Shown here piece after piece: positions 26,137-35,462 of a stretch of 64,000 nt of DNA; positions within the stretch are counted from its first letter, which is position 1; each line of letters begins with the position of its first letter. The notes below the pieces were generated by a model. It saw only the letters and a program-made list of their open reading frames with translations, was not told the origin of the DNA and did not search any database. Source of the DNA: JAJYSO01 sp964495935 (GTDB taxonomy: Bacteria > Bacteroidota > Bacteroidia > Flavobacteriales > Flavobacteriaceae); contig CAZBXQ010000004.1 in NCBI GenBank assembly GCA_964495935.1, forward strand, positions 44,622 through 108,621. Reading direction: 5' to 3'. Position numbers and translations under genes: made by a program.

Positions 26137-27341
26137 GAGGGAATAGGAAATTAGGGCTTATTTTACTGGGAGTTGTGATGGTGGTTATCGCCGTTATTCA
26201 GGCCGGGCAAAAAGAACCCGTCAATTGGAGGAAAACCTATAATCCAAAGGACAAAATCCCTTTTGGAACCTATGTGGTTCGACAGGAATTACAACACCTC
26301 TTCCCTGAAAACGAGGATCTTGAAGAAGTTAACCGATCACTCTATTCTTTTTTTACGGATTCTACGGAGAACCGCGATTTAGGTGAGGAGTTTTTCTTTG
26401 TCGGTGATTACTTTGATCCGGGAATGGCGGCCTTGCAAAAGTTGATGGATTATGTAAGTTCGGGTAATACGGCCTTTTTGGCAACTACTTTTATACCGGA
26501 TTCGCTGGCTCATCGTTTGAATTTGTCGATTGCCGAATTTGAATCCTATGAGGTCGATGGCGACTATGCGTATGAAACTCCGGTTTACGCATTGACGGGT
26601 GATACCCTCCCCGTGGAATACGATCGACCGCATCCTGCTTTTTTCTTTGATACGCTCGATTCCACCAGTACAATTTTAGGAAATCTGGTATATAAAGACC
26701 GAAGATTTCCCAATTTTGTAAAGGTATCGCTCGGGAAAGGGAATTTTTATATCCAGCTGGATCCCGATGTTTATGCCAATTATTATATGTTGAAAAAGGA
26801 GAATTATAAGTTAGCCCATAATTCTTTACAGCATTTAAAGGGGACTCATTTGTTATGGTACGACGGTCAGTATAATACGGCGGTCGAAAGAACTCCGTTG
26901 CGGGTTATTCTCGGCCATCCCGCATTGCGATGGGCCTGGTATATCTTACTTTTGACGTTGTTGCTATACCTGATTTTTAAATCTCGAAGGGAGCAGGGGG
27001 CCGTCCCGATCGTTGAGCCGGAAAAAAATCAGTCCGTGGCCTTTGCGAAGACGATAGGTTCTTTATATTATGAAAATGGGAGCCCGGGAGATATGCTGAA
27101 AAAGAAAATCAGGTATTTCCATTATACGTTTAAAAGAGAATTTCACCTCGGCCGATTGGCTTTTGAAGATCCGGAATGGAGAAGACAGGTGAGCTTGCGA
27201 CTGGGCATTCCGGAAGACGAAATAAGCACCTTTTTCAGACAGTTGGAAACGTATCGAGAAAGAGGATCGGGAGCCGGTGACCTGATTAAGATTCAGGATT
27301 TAATTGAAGATTTTAAACAAAAAATAAAGCATTATGAGTGA
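26133..27341 (+). CDS. DUF4350 domain protein
   Basis: A 402-residue protein: N-terminal membrane helix (LGLILLGVVMVVIAVIQAG), a periplasmic DUF4350 domain with a Rossmann-like or GATase-like look (PFGTYVVRQELQHLFPE, LMDYVSSGNTAFLATTF), a second helix (AWYILLLTLLLYLIFKS) and a cytoplasmic tail of about 110 residues. The start overlaps the DUF4129 stop (ATGA) and its end overlaps moxR by 8 bases. The domain is common in this conserved set but its function is not known. Confidence 0.82.
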   Translation: MRGNRKLGLILLGVVMVVIAVIQAGQKEPVNWRKTYNPKDKIPFGTYVVRQELQHLFPENEDLEEVNRSLYSFFTDSTENRDLGEEFFFVGDYFDPGMAALQKLMDYVSSGNTAFLATTFIPDSLAHRLNLSIAEFESYEVDGDYAYETPVYALTGDTLPVEYDRPHPAFFFDTLDSTSTILGNLVYKDRRFPNFVKVSLGKGNFYIQLDPDVYANYYMLKKENYKLAHNSLQHLKGTHLLWYDGQYNTAVERTPLRVILGHPALRWAWYILLLTLLLYLIFKSRREQGAVPIVEPEKNQSVAFAKTIGSLYYENGSPGDMLKKKIRYFHYTFKREFHLGRLAFEDPEWRRQVSLRLGIPEDEISTFFRQLETYRERGSGAGDLIKIQDLIEDFKQKIKHYE

Positions 27342-28341
27342 ACATCGGAAGGAATACCCCTCATCTCCTTTTGAATCCTTTGAAAATCGACTGGATTTGG
27401 AGGTTTTGCAACAGAAAATGGAGGCGGTTCGCGGGGAAATCAAGAAAATTATTGTCGGGCAAGAGGAAATGATCGATTTATTGTTGATTTCTTTGCTTAC
27501 GGGAGGCCATTCCTTGATTGAAGGGGTTCCCGGAACCGCAAAAACAATAACTGCCCGGTTGTTGGCGAAAGCGATAAAAGCCTCTTTTAACCGGATTCAG
27601 TTTACCCCCGATTTGATGCCTTCGGATGTCATTGGAACTTCGGTTTTGGATATGCGCACCAACACCTTTGAATTTAAAAAAGGCCCCATATTTTCCCAGC
27701 TTGTCCTGGTGGACGAGGTCAACCGTGCACCGGCTAAGACGCAGGCCGCAATGTTTGAATGTATGGCTGAAGGACAGATTACCGCCGATGGAAAAACCTA
27801 TCTTTTAACACCGCCGTTTTTGGTCTTTGCTACGCAAAACCCGATTGAGCAGGAGGGAACATATCGCCTGCCTGAGGCCCAATTAGACCGATTTTTGTTT
27901 AAGATCAAAGTGAATTACCCTTCTTTGGAAGAAGAAATCACCATTTTGGAAAATCAAAATAAACTGGAAAATACCCCTAAGGAGAGCTTGGTTCATCCGG
28001 TTGTTTCTGCCGATGAAATTGTGGAGTTTCAGAAATTGGTAAATCGGGTTTTTGCTCACGAGCAAATCTTAAATTATATCGCGCGAGTGGTGGATCAGAC
28101 CCGGAACGATCCCGGACTGATTCTCGCGGCCTCCCCAAGGGCTTCGTTGTCGATGCTGTTGAGTGCCAAAGCTAATGCCGCTTTACAGGGACGGGATTTT
28201 ATTACTCCGGAAGACGTTAAAAAGGTGACCTTGCCCATTTTGGCGCATCGGGTAGTACTGGCTCCGGAAAAAGAATTGGAGGGAATGACGGCCGAAAAAT
28301 CCATACGTCAGATTATCGATCGGGTAGAAATTCCGCGATAA
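27334..28341 (+). CDS. MoxR-family AAA+ ATPase
   Basis: A 335-residue MoxR ATPase. Walker A is GVPGTAKT (about residues 67-74), Walker B LVLVDEVNRAP, with sensor-like FATQNPIEQEGTYRLPEAQLDRF and the C-terminal lid domain (AASPRASLSMLLSAKANAAL). MoxR proteins act as chaperone-like motors that mature or activate partner protein complexes, often with VWA or DUF58 proteins. Here the partner is most likely the DUF58 product encoded 32 bases downstream. Confidence 0.93.
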   Translation: MSEHRKEYPSSPFESFENRLDLEVLQQKMEAVRGEIKKIIVGQEEMIDLLLISLLTGGHSLIEGVPGTAKTITARLLAKAIKASFNRIQFTPDLMPSDVIGTSVLDMRTNTFEFKKGPIFSQLVLVDEVNRAPAKTQAAMFECMAEGQITADGKTYLLTPPFLVFATQNPIEQEGTYRLPEAQLDRFLFKIKVNYPSLEEEITILENQNKLENTPKESLVHPVVSADEIVEFQKLVNRVFAHEQILNYIARVVDQTRNDPGLILAASPRASLSMLLSAKANAALQGRDFITPEDVKKVTLPILAHRVVLAPEKELEGMTAEKSIRQIIDRVEIPR

Positions 28342-28373
28342 GTGAATAGATCCCTTAGAAAAAGGAGATAAAA

Positions 28374-29704
28374 ATGGCGAAACCGCTTAAACATTTGTAC
28401 TTCACAGCCCGATTTTTTCAAGGATTGTTGGGGCTCGTGGCACTTTTTGTGCTGGCTTTTATTTTTCCTGCCTTGCTGCTGTATGCAAAGATTCTTACCG
28501 GAGTTTTTACCGGGGTAGTGCTGTTGGATTTTTTTCTGCTGTTTTTGGGGAAAGGATCGATCAAAATTATAAGGGATTATCCGGAAAAAATTTCCAATGG
28601 TGATGAAAATGAATTTTTGATAACCCTTGAAAATACGTATCTCCGAAAATTGCATATTCGGATTTTAGAGGAGTTGCCCATACAGTTTCAATATCGAGAT
28701 TTTACGATTGAAGGCGATATGGATTCTTTAGAGGAAAAGCGTTTTAGCTTTTCTCTTCGACCCACAGAACGCGGAGCGTACCGATTTGGAAAATGTAATG
28801 TTTTAGTGACCGATTTGGGTTTCCTGAGCCGTCGGTTCCGGTTGGAGGAGGAAACGATGCTGGCTTGTTATCCCTCGTTTATACAGTTGAAAAAGTATAG
28901 CCTTCTGGCGACCACTAATCGCTTAACGGAAGCCGGGATAAAAAGGATTAGGAGGATAGGCAATACGTTGGAGTTTGAGTTGATAAAAGAATATGTTCCG
29001 GGGGATGATTATCGGTTTATCAACTGGAAAGCCACGGCCAAAGTGCGTAAGATTATGGTAAATCAATACGAAGATGAAAAATCTCAGCCCATTTATTCCC
29101 TTATTGATTTGGGAAGAGCAATGCGGATGCCGTTTGAAGGGCTAACGTTGCTGGATTATGCCATCAATGCAAGCTTGGTCCTTTCTAATATTGCTATTTT
29201 AAAGGGAGATCGGGCCGGATTATTAACTTTTTCTGATACCTTGAAAGAACATATCCCACCGAGTAAACGCAAGCAGCAGATGGAATTGATTTCCGAGGCC
29301 TTATACCGGGTGAAAACTCAGTTTAAGGAGCCCGAATACGGCCGTTTATATGCCTATGCCGGCGAAAAATTAATCAACGTGCGCTATTGTTTCTCTATAC
29401 TAATTTTGAAACGATGAGTGCTTTGAAGCGGCAGTTGCCCTATTTGCGGCTTTTAAACAGAAGTCATGTCGTAGTGGTAGTAATTTTTAAAAATACCGAG
29501 TTGACGGCCTTGGCAGAAACTCGCGGACGGAAAACCCGGGAGATTTACAATCAGATTGTGGCTGAAGGATTGATCTTTGAAAAAGATTATATCATTCGGG
29601 AGTTGCAGACCAATGGGTTGCAGACCATCCTGACTGCACCGCAAAATCTTACGATTAATTCGATCAATAAATATTTAGAATTAAAAGCTCGCGGGATGAT
29701 TTAA
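28374..29704 (+). pseudogene. DUF58 domain protein interrupted by a frameshift
   Basis: Residues 1-337 of the first frame (28374 onward) match a DUF58 protein: two N-terminal membrane helices, beta-rich region, and the hallmark EYVPGDDYRFINWKATAK. The homology leaves this frame after NVR (codons ending at 29384) and continues in another frame from 29387 with LFLYTNFETMSALKRQLPYL to the usual ending INKYLELKARGMI. Only two bases (29385-29386) lie where one codon is expected, so one base appears to be missing. As sequenced, translation ends with an unrelated tail at 29417. It may be a real mutation, a sequencing error or, less likely, a recoding site. DUF58 has a VWA-like fold in part and pairs with MoxR. 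Confidence 0.85.
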
Positions 29705-29733
29705 TCCTCCTTCCTGTTGATTCCGGCGGACGA

Positions 29734-29800
29734 GAATACCGGGTCAATTCCCCGAGGCCTGTCCGTATGGGGGACTTGCCTCGGAGTGTAGTATTCTTTT
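29734..29800. terminator. long imperfect hairpin between convergent genes
   Basis: GAATAC at 29734-29739 pairs with GTATTC at 29791-29796. Inside, CCGAGGC at 29752-29758 pairs with GCCTCGG at 29778-29784, and GTCC with GGAC further in. T-rich sequence follows on the plus strand. It sits between the DUF58 end and the end of the CCC-motif gene and can serve both strands. Its size and base composition also fit a dispersed palindromic repeat. Confidence 0.55.
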
Positions 29801-29808
29801 ATTTCCGA

Positions 29809-30153
29809 TTATTCCCATTGGTTATATCCCGATTCATAAGCTTCTTGCATCTCTTTTATAAAGGTGCCAAAACTACCTGCGCCAATGATGGCAGAAATTA
29901 ACAATGCAGTCACTATAAGACTTAAGATGAGCCCGATAATAGCAATTATTTTGGCAGTTTTGACCTGACTGAAATTGTAGTATTCATCGGGAGATTGTGC
30001 ATAGGTTTTACTGTCTTTGCGGGTGAGTACCAAGGCAATGACAGAAAATAATACCCCGCCGATACCGGTGATGCAGCAGGCAATATAGGAGATTATTCCT
30101 AAAACTAAAGCCGTATTGGCATTGGGTAATTTTTTTTGAGGAGCGTTTTCCAT
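29809..30153 (-). CDS. CCC-motif/DUF4190-like small membrane protein
   Basis: A 114-residue protein with two membrane helices (LGIISYIACCITGIGGVLFSVIALVL and IAIIGLILSLIVTALLISAII). The ACC-containing first helix and the gene placed right after a DUF2752 gene match the small CCC-motif proteins common in Flavobacteriia. The ATG at 30153 is chosen over 30246 because the longer form overlaps the DUF2752 gene and adds an unlikely leader. Function unknown. Confidence 0.75.
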   Translation of the reverse strand: MENAPQKKLPNANTALVLGIISYIACCITGIGGVLFSVIALVLTRKDSKTYAQSPDEYYNFSQVKTAKIIAIIGLILSLIVTALLISAIIGAGSFGTFIKEMQEAYESGYNQWE

Positions 30154-30167
30154 GAAATGATTTTTAG

Positions 30168-30449
30168 TTAATAAAATTGTATAAGTTCGATTCCGTAATG
30201 GAGGAGAATAGCGGCAACCGTCAACAAAGCGGTTACAGAAATCCATTTCGTCAAATTCCTGAAGTTATAAAACTGATCTCCAATAAGCAATAGGCCTAAA
30301 AGAAGTAATGGATAAATGGCGGGGTACATCAAAAAGGCCGCTTGGAACTCTCCGTGAAAGAGATAGAGTAGGGAGCGTTGCCCGCCACAGCCCGGACAGG
30401 GTATTCCCGTAACTGTTTTGAATAAACAGGGAATCATATACGCTTCCAT
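30168..30449 (-). CDS. DUF2752 family membrane protein
   Basis: A 93-residue protein carrying the DUF2752 signature PCPGCGGQRS near the N-terminus and two hydrophobic segments. It lies 14 bases upstream of the CCC-motif gene on the same strand, a pairing that recurs in the phylum. The paired cysteines suggest metal binding or a disulfide, but no role is established. Confidence 0.82.
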   Translation of the reverse strand: MEAYMIPCLFKTVTGIPCPGCGGQRSLLYLFHGEFQAAFLMYPAIYPLLLLGLLLIGDQFYNFRNLTKWISVTALLTVAAILLHYGIELIQFY

Positions 30450-30527
30450 AGAGCATGAGTTTTATAAAAACAAGAAACTATTACAAGTTTATCAAAATAT
30501 ACTGTAAAAAACCGTTATTTTTAATAA

Positions 30528-31718
30528 TTAATTTACTTTATGGAAGTTTGTATTAATTTCTTCTGAAATTTTCCAGGCTTGATACAGGCCTCGGGGAACG
30601 TGGAAGCAACCCTTCCATTTCCCGCCTTTTAAAGCGAGCAGCGGCTCACCGCGACGGTTGAGATAACCCCGCCATTCTCCGTATTCGGAATCGACAAAAT
30701 GATTCCAGCTGTAGTCGTGTAATTTTTCAGACCATTCCAGGCATTTCTCATTTTGGGTGTGTTGATAGCCTTTTAAAACCGCAATCAGGGCCTCGATATG
30801 CACCCACCAGAGTTTTTGATCCCATTCCAATTGCTGCGGCGGATTTCCTTTACGATCCATAAAATAAAAAATTCCACCGTATTTTTTATCCCAGCCGTAA
30901 TCTAAAATTTGTAAACTGATTTTAACGGCTTCTTTAATCAGTTTCGGATTGTTTGTCCGTTCGGCCAGATCCATGATAAACCACATGGCTTCCAAGCCGT
31001 GTCCCGGATTGATCAGGCGGCCGTCAAAAGAATCGGATAAAGAGCCGTCCTCCTTGATGTTTTCTACGATCAGCCCCAGTTCCGGACGATAAAATTTATG
31101 CATCACGGTATCAATCCCGTTATCGATAACTTCCTTGACCATTTTCGGATCCAAAATATGTTCGATCTCCAACACCAGGTTACAAAGGATCATGGGCAGG
31201 CTAAAGCCTTGTAAATTTCGGGTTCCGGGATAGGTTTTGGTGTATTTTCCTTTCGGATTATGGTGTCTTTTTAGGATATTTTCAAAGGTATCCCGGGCAA
31301 TTTGGAGATGCGTTTCGTCTTTTGTGGCCTTATAGAGCTGCCCAAAAGCCATGGCCGCAAAGCAATCGGAAAAGATATTATAGGGTTGGATGAGCGGCCG
31401 CCCTTCACGGTTTAATGAAAAATACCAATTTCCCTCCTTATCCCGGCCGTTTTCCATTAGGAATTCGGCACCGTGCAGCGCAAAATCAAGCCATTCCGGT
31501 TGGGGCTTTACATTGTTGTATAACATGGCAAAGGTCCATACCTGCCGCCCCTGGAGCCAGAGAAATTTATCCTGATCATAGACCTTACCGTGTTTGTCCA
31601 GACAGGTAAAATAGCCTCCGAATTCCCTGTCCTTGGAATGGTTTAGCCAAAACGGTAAAACGTCATTTAAAAGCGCATTTTTATAAGTCTGCGCTCTTTT
31701 ATTAAAATCTATAGCCAT
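30528..31718 (-). CDS. N-acylglucosamine 2-epimerase (AGE family)
   Basis: A 396-residue (alpha/alpha)6-barrel enzyme of the AGE/renin-binding-protein family, which interconverts ManNAc and GlcNAc. Family features are GGYFTCLDKHGKVYDQDKF, WLQGRQVWTF, NPGHGLEAMWF with a catalytic His, KLWWVHIEAL and the C-terminal GCFHVPRGLYQAW. These match GlcNAc 2-epimerases more closely than cellobiose 2-epimerases. In Bacteroidota this enzyme replaces the ManNAc kinase/NanE route, so it should receive the ManNAc made by the lyase at 20.2 kb although it is encoded 9 kb beyond that operon. Confidence 0.87.
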   Translation of the reverse strand: MAIDFNKRAQTYKNALLNDVLPFWLNHSKDREFGGYFTCLDKHGKVYDQDKFLWLQGRQVWTFAMLYNNVKPQPEWLDFALHGAEFLMENGRDKEGNWYFSLNREGRPLIQPYNIFSDCFAAMAFGQLYKATKDETHLQIARDTFENILKRHHNPKGKYTKTYPGTRNLQGFSLPMILCNLVLEIEHILDPKMVKEVIDNGIDTVMHKFYRPELGLIVENIKEDGSLSDSFDGRLINPGHGLEAMWFIMDLAERTNNPKLIKEAVKISLQILDYGWDKKYGGIFYFMDRKGNPPQQLEWDQKLWWVHIEALIAVLKGYQHTQNEKCLEWSEKLHDYSWNHFVDSEYGEWRGYLNRRGEPLLALKGGKWKGCFHVPRGLYQAWKISEEINTNFHKVN

Positions 31719-31928
31719 GGTTTAAATAAGATTTGACGATGATAAATAAGGGGTTTTAAAAGCTTATTTTTAGAATACCCGGGAAGGGACTTAAACCTTT
31801 TCCGGAATGTTGTAAGTATGAATGACCTCGTAGTGCCACGGCAAAATTACATAAACAATCACGGTTAAAAAACAGTTTGTTCAGAGATGTATCCCGTCCC
31901 GTCGAAAACCCGGTAGCTTTGATTTTTT

Positions 31929-32741
31929 TCAACCCCTTTGAGGAAGGGAGCGTATCGTAAGAATCTGAGCAGCTTGACCAAAAGGCCCTTTCTTATCGTG
32001 CAAAACTGCGCTGGTTAAACCGATTCCATCGGCTCCGTATTGTTGCTGTACCTCCAGCCCCAGCCATTTTCCCGAAGGAATACGGTACAGGTGGATCTGC
32101 AAGTCCAGGTTGGGGAAGATGTGGGTGAATTTTCCTTTTTGGCGAACGACCACCCCGTTCATTGTATCTACCATTCCCATCAGCTTGACAAAGGAGCTCG
32201 TGGGCTGTCCTTCGACCATCTCCAGGGTATTGGAAATCCAAATTTTGCCTTGGCCCGGACGATGGTCGGCAATTTTGATATGATTTTTAACGGAGTCGAT
32301 ATAACCGCCGCTCCAAACCGACATCCCTTTCCAGTAGGGGAGTTCTTCCGGACCCGGGATTTCCGGGTCTTCCAGGCCTTTTACTTCGGTTGTATCTTCG
32401 GTAATCATTCGCCAGGTCCGTGCAACGATACAGGTTTGTCCTTGGGCTTCGAGCACCGATTCGAGGAGTTCAATGGTTCGTCCCGGGCGAATAACCCGGG
32501 TCGTAATCGTAAATTCCGAACGGTGGATGATCCCGTAGATATCCAAGCTGATCCGCCCGACCTGCATATTTTCCCGGGGCTGGAATTGTTCCAGCTCGGA
32601 ACATATTACGCCGGTGGCCGGTGCCATGTGTTGCTCCTTGGGATTCCAGGCACCCTGAGTGTGTTCGGTAGGGAAATAAGTTGATGTTTGTGTTCCGTTT
32701 TCTTCTTTTTCGCGTTGAATCAGGCGGTAGTATGAACTCAT
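31929..32741 (-). CDS. thioesterase-family (double hot-dog) protein
   Basis: A 270-residue protein resembling TesB-like acyl-CoA thioesterases with two fused hot-dog halves: QVGRISLDIYGIIHRSEFTITTRVIRPGRTIELLES in the first half and PTSSFVKLMGMVDTMNGVV with the C-terminal IGLTSAVLHDKKGPFGQAAQ in the second. It would hydrolyse acyl-CoA thioesters in the cytoplasm, with unknown acyl specificity. It stands alone between the epimerase and the metal ATPase. Confidence 0.75.
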   Translation of the reverse strand: MSSYYRLIQREKEENGTQTSTYFPTEHTQGAWNPKEQHMAPATGVICSELEQFQPRENMQVGRISLDIYGIIHRSEFTITTRVIRPGRTIELLESVLEAQGQTCIVARTWRMITEDTTEVKGLEDPEIPGPEELPYWKGMSVWSGGYIDSVKNHIKIADHRPGQGKIWISNTLEMVEGQPTSSFVKLMGMVDTMNGVVVRQKGKFTHIFPNLDLQIHLYRIPSGKWLGLEVQQQYGADGIGLTSAVLHDKKGPFGQAAQILTIRSLPQRG

Positions 32742-32769
32742 TTATTTTTTGGTTACGAAGATAAAGGTT

Positions 32770-34779
32770 TTACCGCTTGAAACTCATCTTTTGAATCCGA
32801 AATGCGTTGAGAATGGCGAGGAGTGCTACTCCCACATCGGCAAAAACGGCTTCCCACATAGTAGCCATTCCAAAGGCCCCCAAGATCAGGATCAGGAGTT
32901 TGATTCCAAAGGCCAGGCCGATATTCTGCCAGACGATGGTTTTGGTTTTCTTACCGATTTTAATCGCCATCGGAATACGGTGGATCGCATCGTCCTGAAT
33001 GACGACATCGGCTACCTCGATTGCGGCATCGCTTCCGAGGCCGCCCATCGCGATCCCCACATCGCTCAAGGCAATGACCGGGGCGTCGTTAAAGCCATCG
33101 CCTACAAATCCCACGGTTTTCCCCGACATTTTTAGGGATTTGACGTATTCCACTTTTTCATTGGGAAGCAATTCTCCGGCGTAATGGAGGATCCCGATCT
33201 CGCCGGCTATTTTTTGAACCAGTGTTTTTTTATCGCCACTCAATAAGACGGGATCGGTTTTCAGTTTTTGTAATTGGCTTATACTTTCCGCAGCTCCGGG
33301 TTTGAGTTGATCCGAAATGGTGAGATAACCTTTAAATTCTCCGTCATAAGCAATGGCAATTACAGTCTCCACAAGGTGCTCCGGGTCTATGGGATACGAA
33401 ATCCGGTGTTTATCCAGAAGACCGAAATTTCCTACCAAGAGCGTCTTTCCGCGGTATATCGCCCGTAATCCGTGTCCCGGGACTTCCTCGATTTCCTGAA
33501 AGTCCAGTGTGTTATCGGGTTTTCCAAGATATTCCCGCATCGCGCTTGCAATAGGATGAGTGCTATGGCTTTCAAGGGCATTGGCCAACTGCAGGAGTTG
33601 TTCGCGATCGGTTCCTTCCTCAAAAACTACTTCCTGTACTTTGAATACCCCTTTAGTGAGGGTTCCGGTCTTATCCAAGACTATTTGATCCAGTCCGGCG
33701 AGGATATCGAGGTAGTTTCCGCCTTTGACCAGAATCCCGTTGCGGCTGGCCGCTCCGATTCCGCCAAAATAGCCTAAAGGAATGGAGATCACCAGCGCAC
33801 AAGGGCAGGAGATGACCAGAAAGATAAGGGCGCGATAGAGCCAATCCCGGAATTGATAATCGGGAAGAAAGAAGAAAGGAATAAAGGTAATGGCAATAGC
33901 GGCATAGACGACGATGGGGGTATAGACCTTGGCAAATTTTTGGATAAAACGCTCGGTAGGTGCTTTTTGGGAAGAAGCTTCTCCCACCAGTTTTAGGATT
34001 TGACTGAGTTTGGAGTCCTGATAGGCCGCCGTTACACGGACTTGCGAGGGGGTGTTGCCGTTGATCATTCCGGCCAAAACAGTTTCTCCTTTTAATCGGG
34101 TATCGGGCCGGCTTTCCCCGGTTAAGGCCCGGGTGTCAAAAGACGCTTTTTCGGAAAGCAATTCTCCGTCCAACCCCAGTTTTTCGCCGGGTTTTAATTG
34201 GATGATATCACCGATTCTGACCGCCGTGGTTTTTATGCGATGTGGCTCCTTGTTTTTAAGAACTGTGGCTTCGTCCGGTCGCTGGTCGAGTAGGTTTTGG
34301 ATGTTTTTATGGCCCTTTTCCACGGCCAGGCTTTGAAACCCTTCCCCGATGGTATAGAACAGCATGACGGCTACGGCCTCCGGATATTCGCCGATCGCAA
34401 AGGCCCCGATGGTGGCGATCCCCATTAAAAAGAATTCGGAAAAGAAGGCTCCATGCCGGATCTCTTTCCAGGCGTCTCGTAGAACCGGCAATCCTACCGG
34501 CAGATAAGCCAAAAGGAAGAAAATGAACCGCAGCGGATCTTCAAACCAATCCGGAGTTTGAAAATAGGTCCAGTAAATCCCGGGAATCAAGAGGAGGAAA
34601 GAGACAAGGCCCCTTCTGAAAATTAGTTTTGGATCCCCGTGGTCGTGATCGTGGCCATGATGATGGGAGGAAGAAGGTTTGGAATCGGGTTGTTCTTCCG
34701 GTGCACAACAACGGGAAGGAACAGCAGTTTTTTTCCTTCTTTTCTCTTTTGTTTCCGATTGCTTCTCGACGAGTTCCAC
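32770..34779 (-). CDS. heavy-metal P1B-type ATPase (Zn/Cd/Pb class)
   Basis: A 669-residue metal-exporting P-type ATPase. The metal-binding CPC site is in SCPCALVIS, the phosphorylation loop is DKTGTLTKG, the actuator has TGES, the nucleotide domain has the HP motif in SHSTHPIASA, and the hinge is GDGFNDAPVIA. It has no ferredoxin-like HMA domain; the N-terminus instead carries a CC pair and a His/Asp-rich run (HHHGHDHDHGD), which favours zinc or cadmium. It lies 61 bases downstream of a Fur-family gene on the same strand, so metal-dependent control is likely. Confidence 0.94.
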   Translation of the reverse strand: MELVEKQSETKEKRRKKTAVPSRCCAPEEQPDSKPSSSHHHGHDHDHGDPKLIFRRGLVSFLLLIPGIYWTYFQTPDWFEDPLRFIFFLLAYLPVGLPVLRDAWKEIRHGAFFSEFFLMGIATIGAFAIGEYPEAVAVMLFYTIGEGFQSLAVEKGHKNIQNLLDQRPDEATVLKNKEPHRIKTTAVRIGDIIQLKPGEKLGLDGELLSEKASFDTRALTGESRPDTRLKGETVLAGMINGNTPSQVRVTAAYQDSKLSQILKLVGEASSQKAPTERFIQKFAKVYTPIVVYAAIAITFIPFFFLPDYQFRDWLYRALIFLVISCPCALVISIPLGYFGGIGAASRNGILVKGGNYLDILAGLDQIVLDKTGTLTKGVFKVQEVVFEEGTDREQLLQLANALESHSTHPIASAMREYLGKPDNTLDFQEIEEVPGHGLRAIYRGKTLLVGNFGLLDKHRISYPIDPEHLVETVIAIAYDGEFKGYLTISDQLKPGAAESISQLQKLKTDPVLLSGDKKTLVQKIAGEIGILHYAGELLPNEKVEYVKSLKMSGKTVGFVGDGFNDAPVIALSDVGIAMGGLGSDAAIEVADVVIQDDAIHRIPMAIKIGKKTKTIVWQNIGLAFGIKLLILILGAFGMATMWEAVFADVGVALLAILNAFRIQKMSFKR

Positions 34780-34840
34780 TTTTCTTGATTTTTATACCCC
34801 CAAAGATAGGAGGTAACGAGATGCAATGGAATTGCAAAGT

Positions 34841-35263
34841 TCAGTCTTTCATTTCTGCCAGGCATTTTTCACAAATCCCTTTGGCAAAGAAGCGAACTTC
34901 GTCGATGCGGAAGTCGGTTTGAATATGGTGGGGTAAAACCACCTCTTTCCGGCAGGTGGTTTCCTTGCAGATTTTACAATACAGGTGGAGATGCCAGTCT
35001 TTATGGGTATGCTCGTTGCACTGATCGTCACAAAGCACGTATTTGGTCGTGTTGTTTTCCTGAATTCCGTGTACGATCCCTTTTTCTTCAAAGGTTTTTA
35101 AGGTGCGGTAGATCGTGGTTTTATCGGCTTGATCAAAATGCTCTTCGATCTCGGAAACAGATAAAGCGACCTCCTGATCCGAGAGGTAGTCATAGATTAA
35201 AATCCGCATACTGGTCGGCTGGGTATTTTTTTGAGTTAATCTGTGTTCTATATCCGTTTTCAT
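34841..35263 (-). CDS. Fur-family transcriptional regulator (Fur/Zur type)
   Basis: A 140-residue metalloregulator. The winged helix (MRILIYDYLS to KTIYRTLKTFEEKGIVHGI) is followed by the dimerisation and metal-binding region with HTHKDWHLHLYCKIC and the C-terminal CEKC pair, together able to hold the structural zinc. The start at 35263 is chosen because AGAAGGAGATC precedes it, one of the few good Shine-Dalgarno sequences here. Location directly before the P1B ATPase gene suggests a zinc-responsive role rather than iron. Confidence 0.9.
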   Translation of the reverse strand: MKTDIEHRLTQKNTQPTSMRILIYDYLSDQEVALSVSEIEEHFDQADKTTIYRTLKTFEEKGIVHGIQENNTTKYVLCDDQCNEHTHKDWHLHLYCKICKETTCRKEVVLPHHIQTDFRIDEVRFFAKGICEKCLAEMKD

Positions 35264-35462
35264 GATCTCCTTCTTATAAATCCTAAAGTTAAGCGATTTT
35301 GGAGGAAGAGGAATAGAGATTAACAAAAAGAAGTGGAGTTCTGCTTTTATAAAGCTACGAAATACAACTAAAGTCGGAGAGAAGGGATGTCGTTTTTTTG
35401 AAAATTTTGGAAAACAGATAAATATTCAAGAATATTCTTAATTTTGTTTGAAACTAAAACGT

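Noticed and set aside
26379..26673. Overlapping minus-strand frames inside the DUF4350 gene
   Set aside because: Two competing antisense frames without motifs; explained by the base composition of the real gene.
30528..31718. Reading the AGE protein as cellobiose 2-epimerase
   Set aside because: WLQGRQVWTF, NPGHGLEAMWF and CFHVPRG match GlcNAc 2-epimerases better, and the host has a sialic acid pathway needing that step.
32040..32684. 214-codon plus-strand frame opposite the thioesterase gene
   Set aside because: It lies entirely antisense to a gene with clear hot-dog features and has no recognisable domain; a shadow of codon bias.
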